Assembly (NCBI GenBank): GCA_003220535.1
Contig: QHSU01000054.1
Coordinates: 124,001 to 188,000, forward strand
From: Candidatus Rokuibacteriota bacterium
GTDB lineage: Bacteria; Methylomirabilota; Methylomirabilia; Rokubacteriales; CSP1-6
Reading direction: 5' to 3'
DNA length: 64,000 nucleotides
In this document: one piece after another, positions 1 through 6,108 of the stretch
How positions within the stretch are numbered: position 1 is the stretch's first letter
Layout of the letters: each line of letters opens with the position of its first letter
Translations under genes and position numbers: made by a program
Notes under the pieces: model-generated
What the model was told of the DNA's origin: nothing
Database searches by the model: none
The model's input: the letters and a program-made list of their open reading frames with translations, nothing else

Positions 1-342
1 GGCGAGAAGGGGCTCTACTACGAGGCGGTCAACGCCTACAAGCGGGCGATCGACCTCGATCCCCACTCGGTCGACGCGCGCATGGGGCTCGGCGAGGTGT
101 ACGAGGAGAAGGGCCTCTACAAAGAGGCCACGGAGGAGTACCGCCGCGTGATCGAGATCGACGGCAAGCACACGGGCGCCATGTACAATCTCGCGCTCGT
201 CTACGAGAAGGTCGACCCCCGAGCCGCGATCACGCAGTGGGAGCGCTACATCGAGCTCGCCTCACCGCTCGCGACGGAGAAGGACTGGGTCGACGTCGCC
301 CGCCAGCACCTGAGGAAGCTCAAGAGCCAGGTGAAGGACTAG
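1..342 (+). CDS. TPR-repeat protein, C-terminal part (5' end outside the window)
   Basis: The reading frame is already open at base 1 and closes at TAG 340-342, leaving 113 residues. They form about three tetratricopeptide helix pairs: residues 1-20 (GLYYEAVNAYKRAIDLDP), 28-54 (GLGEVYEEKGLYKEATEEY) and 60-85 (MYNLALVYEK). Each shows the TPR pattern of small and aromatic residues and ends in an acidic or proline turn. TPR arrays are protein-binding scaffolds; the partner and full architecture cannot be told from this fragment. The last about 25 residues are a charged non-repeat tail. No membrane segment is visible in this part. TPR assignment is firm; cellular role unknown. Confidence 0.8.
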   Translation, partial: GEKGLYYEAVNAYKRAIDLDPHSVDARMGLGEVYEEKGLYKEATEEYRRVIEIDGKHTGAMYNLALVYEKVDPRAAITQWERYIELASPLATEKDWVDVARQHLRKLKSQVKD

Positions 343-368
343 CCAGCAGCGCCGCGAGCCGTGCCCGG

Positions 369-497
369 TCACATGCGCCCGGTGAGCCGCAGCAGCTCGT
401 CGCGCGCCTCAGCCTCCTCGAGGACATTGACGTCGCGGTACGGCACGCCCTGAGACGAAAGCTACTCTTTCGCCGCGCGGCACGGACCTCAGGTCAT
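369..497 (-). pseudogene. Glutaredoxin-like relic with in-frame stops
   Basis: Read on the minus strand from ATG 497-495, the frame gives M-T-stop-GPCRAAKE-stop-LSSQGVPYRDVNVL, then EEAEARDELLRLTGRM and a stop at 371-369. This matches the first two thirds of a small bacterial glutaredoxin: CxxC redox motif, helix, a G-V-x-Y/F-x-x-x-D-V strand and an E-L-x-x-x-T-G-R helix. The first CxxC cysteine is replaced by TGA (491-489) and a tyrosine-like position by TAG (464-462). The cis-Pro half (usually VPV...) is absent. Three stops in 43 codons mark it as a decayed remnant rather than a working gene. Identification is by pattern only. Confidence 0.5.
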
Positions 498-592
498 TGG
501 GGCCTCGCCCGTGAATGTATGCCGGGCAGTGCCGCGGCCACGGCTATCATAGCGAACATGCGGCGGCCAAGTCAGGGGTTGCGGGGGATCGT

Positions 593-1585
593 GTGGACGA
601 GCTGAGGAAGGATCCGACACGAGGTCACTGGGTCCTCATCCGTCCGAAGGCCAAGCCTCCGCGGCAGACGGACTGCGCCTACTGTCCGGGCGCCGAGCAT
701 CTCACCGGCCCGGAGATCGCCGCCTACCGCCCGGAGGGCTCGCTCGCAAACGGTCCGGGGTGGACCGTCCGCGTGGTACCCGAGCCGGACGCGTATTTCC
801 GGATCGAATGGGAGCTCGTCCGCGAGGGCGTCGGCATGTTCGACATGATCAATCCCCGCGGTGCGAGCGAGCTCGTCGTCGAATCGCCGCGTCACGACGA
901 CACGCTCGCCACGATGGAGCCCGCCGGGATCGAGGCCGTGCTGTGGATGTACCGCGACCGGTTGCTCGACCTCAAGCGCGACGGTCAGATCCGGGACATC
1001 CTCATCTCGCGCCACCACAAGAAGCCCGGGGTCGCGAACCACCATCCGTACTCGCGCATCACCGCGATCCCGATCGTCTTCGACGAGACGCGGCGTGAGC
1101 TGCGCGAGGCGCGCGAGTACTACCAGTACAAGCGCCGCTGCCTCTACTGCGACATCCTGCGCCAGGAGATCAGCGCCGAGGAGCGCGTCGTGCGGCTCAC
1201 GCCGGCGTTCGCCGCGGTCGTTCCGTATGCACCCCGCGTGCCGCTCGAGACATGGATCCTGCCTCGGCAGCACGGCTGCTCGTTCGAGGAGGCGGTCCGG
1301 GCCGAGACCGGCGGAGACCTGGCACGGCTGCTCTCCCAGTACTTCCGTGCCCTGGCTCGCGGATTCGGCGACCCCGGGTACGAGATGGTGCTCCACACGG
1401 CGCCCAACCTCCGGTCGCGAATCCTCCAGGGGGACTGGGCGACGATTCGCGACGACTACCACTGGCATATCGAGATCATGCCCGAGCCGGAACACGCCAA
1501 TCGCGTCGGGGGGATCTTCGTCAACGAGACGCGGCCCGAAGTCTCCGCAGCCGCGTTGCGCAAGGCCTGGGCCGATCAGGGATAG
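593..1585 (+). CDS. GalT-like nucleotidyltransferase (HIT superfamily), active-site variant
   Basis: A 330-residue protein of the galactose-1-phosphate uridylyltransferase branch of the HIT fold. GTG 593 is preferred to the upstream ATG 515 because GGGGGAT lies just before it and the family N-terminus (DPTRGHWVLI) begins there. Zinc-type cysteines are at C28/C31 (DCAYC), with a second pair at C183/C186 (CLYC). The C-terminal half has the family motif DDYHWHIEIMPE. The catalytic region normally reads H-P-H-(S/G)-Q, whose second histidine carries the UMP or AMP. Here it is NHHPYSR, so Y153 replaces the nucleophile and R155 the glutamine. Activity is therefore uncertain. The gene converges on gdhA and overlaps its 3' end by 10 bases. 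Confidence 0.75.
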   Translation: MDELRKDPTRGHWVLIRPKAKPPRQTDCAYCPGAEHLTGPEIAAYRPEGSLANGPGWTVRVVPEPDAYFRIEWELVREGVGMFDMINPRGASELVVESPRHDDTLATMEPAGIEAVLWMYRDRLLDLKRDGQIRDILISRHHKKPGVANHHPYSRITAIPIVFDETRRELREAREYYQYKRRCLYCDILRQEISAEERVVRLTPAFAAVVPYAPRVPLETWILPRQHGCSFEEAVRAETGGDLARLLSQYFRALARGFGDPGYEMVLHTAPNLRSRILQGDWATIRDDYHWHIEIMPEPEHANRVGGIFVNETRPEVSAAALRKAWADQG

Positions 1586-2838
1586 AGTCCCCTGACCTTG
1601 TAGCCCTCCGCCACGCGGCGGATGCCCTCCATCAGCGCCGCCGTCCGGAGGTCCGTGCCTTCCTTCTCGCCGAGGGTCCACACACGATTGAAGGCGCGCG
1701 TCATCACTTCCTGGAGCCGCGCGGTGATTTCGCTCTCGCGCCAGAAGTAGTACTGGAGGCCCTGGACCCATTCGAAGTATGAAACGATGACGCCGCCGGC
1801 GTTGGCCAGGATGTCGGGGATGACGGTCACGCCGCGATCGCGCAAGACGACGTCGGCTTCCGGCGTCGTGGGACCGTTCGCCCCCTCCGCGACGATCATC
1901 GCTTTGATCCTGGCGGCGTTGTCCTCGCGGATCTGCGAGCCGACAGCCGCCGGGATCAAGATGTCGCAGGGTTGTTCGAGGAGGGCGGTGTTGGAGATCG
2001 CTTCCGCGTCCGGGAAGCCCGCGACGCCGCCGGTTTCGGCGACGTGGGCTTCGAGCTGCCGGATGTCGAGCCCGTTCGGGTTCCAGATTCCGCCCTTGAC
2101 GTCGCTCACGCCGGTGATGACAGCACCCTCTCGCCAGAGGAGCCGGGCGGCGACGCTGCCGACATTGCCGAAGCCCTGGACGACGACCTTCTGGTCGCGG
2201 AGCTGGTGGCCGAGGTGGCGCAAGGCCTGATAGAGGGCGTAGACGATGCCGCGGCCCGTCGCCTCACGCCGGCCGGCCGAGCCACCGACGATGAGGGGCT
2301 TGCCGGTGACGACGCCGGGCACGCTCTTGCCCTGGGTCATCGAGTAGGTGTCCATCATCCACGCCATCGTCTGCTCGTCGGTGCCGAGGTCCGGGGCCGG
2401 GATGTCCAGGTCGGGTCCGATGAGCAGCATGATCTCGGTGGTGTAGCGGCGCGTCAGGTGTTCGCGTTCTCTGGGAGACATCGCCCTCGGGTTACAGCGG
2501 ACGCCACCCTTGGCCCCGCCATAGGGAAGACCCACCAGGGCGCACTTCCAGCTCATCAGCATGGCCAGAGCGGTGACTTCCCCGAGGTTCACGTCCATGT
2601 CGTACCGCAGGCCACCCTTGGTCGGACCGAGCACCGTGCTGTGATGGACCCGATATCCCTGAAAAACCTCGGTATTCCCGTTGTCCATGCGAACAGGGAT
2701 CGAGACGATGAGGGCTCGTCTCGGGTGCCGGAGGCGCTCGTGGATGTCCGGTTCCAGGCTCAATCGCTGGGCCACCCTGTCGAGCTGGGCTCGGGTCGTC
2801 CGGAGCAGGTCGGATTCGAACTCGGATGTCTCAGTCAT
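1576..2838 (-). CDS. gdhA: Glutamate dehydrogenase (Glu/Leu/Phe/Val family)
   Basis: A 420-residue soluble enzyme that interconverts glutamate and 2-oxoglutarate plus ammonium with NAD(P)H. The N-terminal substrate domain has the glycine-rich GPTKGGLRY segment (about 72-79) and PYGGAKGGV with the catalytic lysine (about K110). The C-terminal Rossmann domain shows VVVQGFGNVGS. Near the end, PDILANAGGVIVSYFEW is the family signature. The length fits hexameric bacterial GDH (about 420). ATG 2838 is chosen over GTG 2841 because GGAAAGG is six bases upstream of it. It is transcribed divergently from the isc operon, sharing the 2839-2972 intergenic region. Cofactor specificity is not resolved by eye. 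Confidence 0.93.
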   Translation of the reverse strand: MTETSEFESDLLRTTRAQLDRVAQRLSLEPDIHERLRHPRRALIVSIPVRMDNGNTEVFQGYRVHHSTVLGPTKGGLRYDMDVNLGEVTALAMLMSWKCALVGLPYGGAKGGVRCNPRAMSPREREHLTRRYTTEIMLLIGPDLDIPAPDLGTDEQTMAWMMDTYSMTQGKSVPGVVTGKPLIVGGSAGRREATGRGIVYALYQALRHLGHQLRDQKVVVQGFGNVGSVAARLLWREGAVITGVSDVKGGIWNPNGLDIRQLEAHVAETGGVAGFPDAEAISNTALLEQPCDILIPAAVGSQIREDNAARIKAMIVAEGANGPTTPEADVVLRDRGVTVIPDILANAGGVIVSYFEWVQGLQYYFWRESEITARLQEVMTRAFNRVWTLGEKEGTDLRTAALMEGIRRVAEGYKVRGLYP

Positions 2839-2853
2839 CACAAGCCTTTCCAG

Positions 2854-2883
2854 TTGACTCGAAGGCCGTACCCGTGTGAGAAT
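2854..2883 (+). promoter_or_regulatory. Candidate sigma-70 promoter of the isc operon
   Basis: TTGACT at 2854-2859 is followed, after 17 bases, by TGAGAAT (2877-2883), in the 134-base gap between divergent gdhA and the Rrf2 gene. The -35 box is close to consensus and the -10 box is weak, as expected for a regulated promoter. It is inferred to drive the isc operon. Confidence 0.4.
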
Positions 2884-2896
2884 CCGACTGAAATGG

Positions 2897-2919
2897 TCGC
2901 CGATAGAAAAGATCGGCGA
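2897..2919. promoter_or_regulatory. 23-bp inverted repeat upstream of the Rrf2 gene, candidate operator
   Basis: TCGCCGAT (2897-2904) and ATCGGCGA (2912-2919) form a perfect 8-bp dyad around AGAAAAG. It lies just downstream of the candidate promoter and about 53 bases before the regulator's start. Size and position suit a dimeric Rrf2 repressor site controlling its own operon. The sequence does not match the E. coli IscR type 1 or type 2 consensus well, so the link is inferred. Confidence 0.4.
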
Positions 2920-2972
2920 TAGGGGGCCTTGCTCTTACAAGGTGTTCGGTCAGAGGCGAGGGTCAATAGACG

Positions 2973-3401
2973 ATGCTCCGCTTTACCAAGCGCGCCGATT
3001 ACGGGCTAATGGCGATTCATTATATCGCCAGCAACGACGAGCTCGGTGCCGTCAGCACGAAGCGGATCGCGGAGGAGTTCGGTATTCCGCCGGAGCTCCT
3101 CGCGAAGATCCTGCAGCGCCTCGCGAAGCGGCGGCTGATCGTCAGCCAGAACGGTCCCAAGGGTGGATACGTGCTGACCCGCCATCCGAGCGACATCTCC
3201 GTCGGGGAGGTCGTCCGCGCGCTCGAGGGGCCGATCAGTATCGTAAGCTGTCTCGACCACGGCGGGTGCCCGCAGGAGCCGCGCTGCAACCTCAGACGAC
3301 CCGTGCAGAAGCTGCAGACGGCGATCAGCCAGCTGCTCGACACCATGAGCCTGGCCGAGCTGAGCAATCAGGGCGTCCCGGACGTGCTGTCGATAAAGTG
3401 A
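2973..3401 (+). CDS. Rrf2-family iron-sulfur transcription regulator (IscR/NsrR-like)
   Basis: A 142-residue regulator that heads the isc operon. Residues 1-70 form the Rrf2 winged helix (RADYGLMAIHYIA, then a recognition helix and GPKGGYVL wing). The cluster-binding loop has C93, C99 and C105 with the C-x5-C-x5-C spacing of the family. E. coli IscR adds a histidine three residues after the last cysteine; here that position is R108. An aspartate (D9) occupies the place where NsrR supplies its fourth ligand. It probably represses or senses iron-sulfur status for the downstream genes, but the effector (cluster state, NO or redox) cannot be read off. ATG 2973 is preceded by GAGGCGAGG. Confidence 0.88.
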   Translation: MLRFTKRADYGLMAIHYIASNDELGAVSTKRIAEEFGIPPELLAKILQRLAKRRLIVSQNGPKGGYVLTRHPSDISVGEVVRALEGPISIVSCLDHGGCPQEPRCNLRRPVQKLQTAISQLLDTMSLAELSNQGVPDVLSIK

Positions 3402-3435
3402 AGCAGGCCACGCAGGAAGAGACGGAGAGAACCAG

Positions 3436-4662
3436 ATGGCGCTGAAGTTCCCCATCTTCATGGACGCGCAGTCAACCACGCCCGTGGACCCGCGGGTCGT
3501 GGAGGCGATGATTCCCTACTTCACCGAGAAGTTCGGCCATCCCGCGAGCCGAAACCACTCGTTCGGCTGGGAGGCCGAGACCGCGGTCGATCGCGCGCGC
3601 GAGCAGATCGCCAGGATCATCGGCGCCCGGGACCCCAAGGAAGTCATCTTCACGTCGGGCGGAACCGAATCGATCAATCTCGCGGTCAAAGGCGTCGCCG
3701 AGATGTACCGGGAGAAGGGCAACCACATCGTGACCACCGCGATCGAGCAGCGGGCGAGCCTCGACGTATGCAAGCGGCTGGAGCGACAGGGGTACGAGAT
3801 CACGTACGTCCCCGTCCAGCCCGACGGGCTGGTGGACGTCGAGACGATTCGCCAGGCAATCACGGACAAGACGATCCTCATCTCGGTCATGTTCGCGAAC
3901 AACGAGGTCGGCACGATCCAGGACATGCCGGCGATCGGCCGCCTCGCCAAGGAGAAGGGGATCATCTTTCACGCGGACGCCACGCAGGCCCTCGGTAAGA
4001 TCCCGGTGAACGTGGAGACGGCGGGGATCGACCTTCTGTCGTGCACCGCCCACCTGATCTACGGCCCGAAGGGCGTCGGCGCGCTGTACGTCCGGCGGAA
4101 GGCGCCGCGGGTGCGCATCGCGCCGCTCATCGACGGCGGCGGCCACGAGCGCGGGATGCGCTCGGGGACCCTGCCGGTGCCGCTCATCGTCGGCTTCGGG
4201 CGCGCGGCCGAGATCTGCGGCGAGGTCATGTCGGAGGAAGGCGCCCGTCTCGCGAAGCTGCGCGACCGCCTGCAAGACATGATTCTCTCGAACGTCGACG
4301 AGGCGTACCTGAACGGGCACCCGGAACGGAGGCTGCCGCACAACCTGAACATCTCGTTCGCGTACGTCGAGGGCGAGTCGGTCCTGATGGGGCTCAACAA
4401 GGAGAGCGCGCTCTCCTCGGGCTCGGCCTGCACCTCGTCGACGCTCGAGCCGTCCTACGTGATCGGCGCGCTCGGCGCGAGCGCCGAGCTCGCCCACTCG
4501 TCGATCCGGTTCAGCCTGCACCGGTTCACCACCGAGGAAGAAGTCGAGCACGTCGGCGCGCGGACGATCGAGGTGGTCAAGCGGCTGCGGGAGATGTCCC
4601 CGCTCTACGAGTTGGCAAAAGAGGGCGTGGATCTGAAGTCCATTCGATGGAAAGCCGAGTAA
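3436..4662 (+). CDS. iscS: IscS-type cysteine desulfurase homologue lacking the PLP lysine
   Basis: A 408-residue fold-type I PLP-enzyme homologue, close to E. coli IscS end to end (HPASRNHSFGWEAE, FTSGGTES, FANNEVGTIQD, GGGHERGMRSGTLPV, ALSSGSACTSSTLEPSYV). The sulfur-accepting C332 in its flexible loop, D181 (pyridine nitrogen) and H237 are kept. So is the C-terminal tail that docks IscU (EGVDLKSIRW). However, AHKIYGPKG has become AHLIYGPKG, so the Schiff-base lysine is L207 (codon 4054-4056). The PLP-stacking histidine of EH is Q105 (3748-3750). A normal desulfurase reaction should be impossible or very poor. It sits between the Rrf2 gene and iscU, 12 bases before the latter. The gene has no frameshift, so it looks selected for a non-catalytic or altered role. 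Confidence 0.92.
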   Translation: MALKFPIFMDAQSTTPVDPRVVEAMIPYFTEKFGHPASRNHSFGWEAETAVDRAREQIARIIGARDPKEVIFTSGGTESINLAVKGVAEMYREKGNHIVTTAIEQRASLDVCKRLERQGYEITYVPVQPDGLVDVETIRQAITDKTILISVMFANNEVGTIQDMPAIGRLAKEKGIIFHADATQALGKIPVNVETAGIDLLSCTAHLIYGPKGVGALYVRRKAPRVRIAPLIDGGGHERGMRSGTLPVPLIVGFGRAAEICGEVMSEEGARLAKLRDRLQDMILSNVDEAYLNGHPERRLPHNLNISFAYVEGESVLMGLNKESALSSGSACTSSTLEPSYVIGALGASAELAHSSIRFSLHRFTTEEEVEHVGARTIEVVKRLREMSPLYELAKEGVDLKSIRWKAE

Positions 4663-4674
4663 GGGGGGCGGACC

Positions 4675-5085
4675 ATGGCCTATAGCGAAAAGGTCGTCGA
4701 TCACTACAACAACCCGCGCAACGTCGGGTCCTTCGGGAAGGACACGCCGGGGGTCGGGACGGGGCTCGTCGGAGCACCGGAATGCGGCGACGTGATGAAG
4801 CTCCAGATCAAGGTCAATCTCGACACCGGCCTGATCGAGGACGCGAAGTTCAAGACGTTCGGGTGCGGCAGCGCCATCGCGTCGTCGAGCCTGGCCACCG
4901 AGTGGCTGAAGGGCAAGACGGTCGACGAGGCGGCCAAGATCAAGAACACGGACATCGTGAACGAGCTGAAGCTACCGCCCGTGAAGATCCACTGCTCGGT
5001 GCTGGCGGAGGACGCGATCAAGGCGGCGCTGGCCGACTACCGGGACAAGCACGCTCCGGCGGACGCCCGGGCGTCGTCCGAGTAG
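4675..5085 (+). CDS. iscU: Iron-sulfur cluster scaffold protein IscU
   Basis: A 136-residue scaffold on which [2Fe-2S] clusters are built. It is very close to proteobacterial IscU. The three ligand cysteines are C37 (APECGD, with D39), C64 (GCGSAIASSS) and C107 (after H106, KIHCSVLAEDA). LPPVK at 100-104 is the HscA-binding motif, which agrees with hscBA downstream. The C-terminus is about eight residues longer than usual and rich in Ala, Asp and Ser. It lies between iscS and iscA with a GGGGGG Shine-Dalgarno before ATG 4675. All residues needed for assembly are present, in contrast with the upstream IscS. Confidence 0.97.
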   Translation: MAYSEKVVDHYNNPRNVGSFGKDTPGVGTGLVGAPECGDVMKLQIKVNLDTGLIEDAKFKTFGCGSAIASSSLATEWLKGKTVDEAAKIKNTDIVNELKLPPVKIHCSVLAEDAIKAALADYRDKHAPADARASSE

Positions 5086-5106
5086 CGATCGGGAGGAAGA
5101 GATCCC

Positions 5107-5436
5107 ATGGCGGTCGAACTGTCCGAGGCGGCGGCGAAGCAGGTGAAGGAGCTCAAGCGGGCCCAGAACCTACCAGAGACCGTGTTCTTGAGGATGGGCG
5201 TGAAGGGGGGCGGATGCTCGGGGCTCTCCTACTCGCTCGAGTTCGACAGCGAGATGGGGCCGCACGACAAGGAATTCGAGATCGACGGGATCAAGCTCGT
5301 CGTCGACAAGAAGAGCTACCTGTACCTGAACGGCACGACGCTCGACTACGTCCAGCAGGGGCTGACGGGTGGCTTCACCTTCGTCAACCCCAAGGCGAAG
5401 TCGAGCTGTGGATGCGGCACGTCGTTCTCGGCGTAG
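5107..5436 (+). CDS. iscA: A-type iron-sulfur carrier IscA
   Basis: A 109-residue HesB/IscA-family carrier that takes clusters or iron from the IscU system to target apoproteins. The three defining cysteines are C37 (GGGCSGLSY) and C101/C103 (SSCGCGTSF). GFTFVNPKAKSSCGCG is the classical C-terminal signature. Length matches the family (105-110). It is the last gene before a strong intrinsic-terminator hairpin (5457-5490), so iscS-iscU-iscA may be expressed at a higher level than the chaperone genes that follow. ATG 5107 has GGGAGGAAGAG upstream. Confidence 0.95.
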   Translation: MAVELSEAAAKQVKELKRAQNLPETVFLRMGVKGGGCSGLSYSLEFDSEMGPHDKEFEIDGIKLVVDKKSYLYLNGTTLDYVQQGLTGGFTFVNPKAKSSCGCGTSFSA

Positions 5437-5456
5437 CCGGGTCCGCGACCCCCACG

Positions 5457-5490
5457 GAACGGGCCCGGCGAAGGGCCCGTTCTCATTTTT
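5457..5490 (+). terminator. Perfect hairpin plus T-rich tail between iscA and hscB
   Basis: GAACGGGCCC (5457-5466) and GGGCCCGTTC (5473-5482) form a perfect 10-bp stem with a GGCGAA loop, followed at once by TCATTTTT. This is a textbook rho-independent terminator, but it sits inside the isc operon, 15 bases before hscB. It may attenuate transcription so that hscB-hscA-fdx-iscX are made in smaller amounts than the upstream genes. Confidence 0.75.
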
Positions 5491-5505
5491 GAGGGCAGAG
5501 AGAAC

Positions 5506-6108
5506 ATGGATCACTTCGAGGTGTTCGGGTTGCCGCGACGGCTCGGGATCGACGCCGCCGAGCTTCAGCGCAAGTTCTACGAGCTCTCGCGGCGCGGTCA
5601 CCCGGACTTCCATCAGGGAGCGCCGCCGGAGCGCCAGGCGGAAATCCTCGAAGCCTCCGCGCGCCTCAACGCGGCGTATCGCGCGTTGCGGGATCCGATC
5701 GCGCGGATCGAGTACCTGGTCCGCCTCGAGGAGGGACGCGACACTCGTGAGGGTGCCACGGTGAAGCCCAAGGCGCCGCCCGAGCTGCTCGAGGAGATGT
5801 TCGAGATCCAGGAGGCCTTGCAGGATGCGCAGGCATCCAATGAACCGGGAGGCCTGGCGCCTGGCGCGCGGGAGACGCTCGGCGCTCGGCGCGAGCGGTT
5901 ACTGGCGCGGTACGGGGAGGAAGAAGCCCGGCTGTGCGGGCCGCTCAGCGAGGCGTGGGACGCGAGCGAGCCCGCCGAACGCGCTGGCGTCATCGTCGCG
6001 TTCAAGGAGTCCCTCGCGGTCCGGGCGTACCTGCGCACGGTGATCGACGACATCGACGAGGCGGTCGGAGAGGCACGGGAGGGATATGTCTCGCATCGTC
6101 GGCATTGA
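5506..6108 (+). CDS. hscB: Fe-S co-chaperone HscB (J-type)
   Basis: A 200-residue J-domain co-chaperone that delivers IscU to HscA and stimulates its ATPase. The J domain occupies residues 1-75 with the HPD tripeptide at H32-P33-D34 and the ALRDPIARIEYLV segment typical of HscB. The C-terminal helical domain (about 85-195) binds IscU. Length is slightly above E. coli HscB (171). Its end overlaps the start of hscA by 23 bases, implying translational coupling. It is the first gene after the internal terminator. Confidence 0.9.
   Translation: MDHFEVFGLPRRLGIDAAELQRKFYELSRRGHPDFHQGAPPERQAEILEASARLNAAYRALRDPIARIEYLVRLEEGRDTREGATVKPKAPPELLEEMFEIQEALQDAQASNEPGGLAPGARETLGARRERLLARYGEEEARLCGPLSEAWDASEPAERAGVIVAFKESLAVRAYLRTVIDDIDEAVGEAREGYVSHRRH

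Noticed and set aside
369..497. Selenocysteine-containing glutaredoxin (UGPC motif)
   Set aside because: A TAG stop follows nine codons later, the C-terminal half is missing and no SECIS-like hairpin was noticed, so decay is simpler.
237..605. Plus-strand open frame over the gap between the TPR and GalT-like genes
   Set aside because: It overlaps the TPR gene in another frame, has Arg/Ala-rich composition and no ribosome site, and the gap is better explained by the minus-strand relic.
3436..4662. Treating the first IscS as a plain pseudogene
   Set aside because: There is no frameshift or stop, the rest of the protein is strongly conserved including the IscU-binding tail, and it is embedded in an intact operon.
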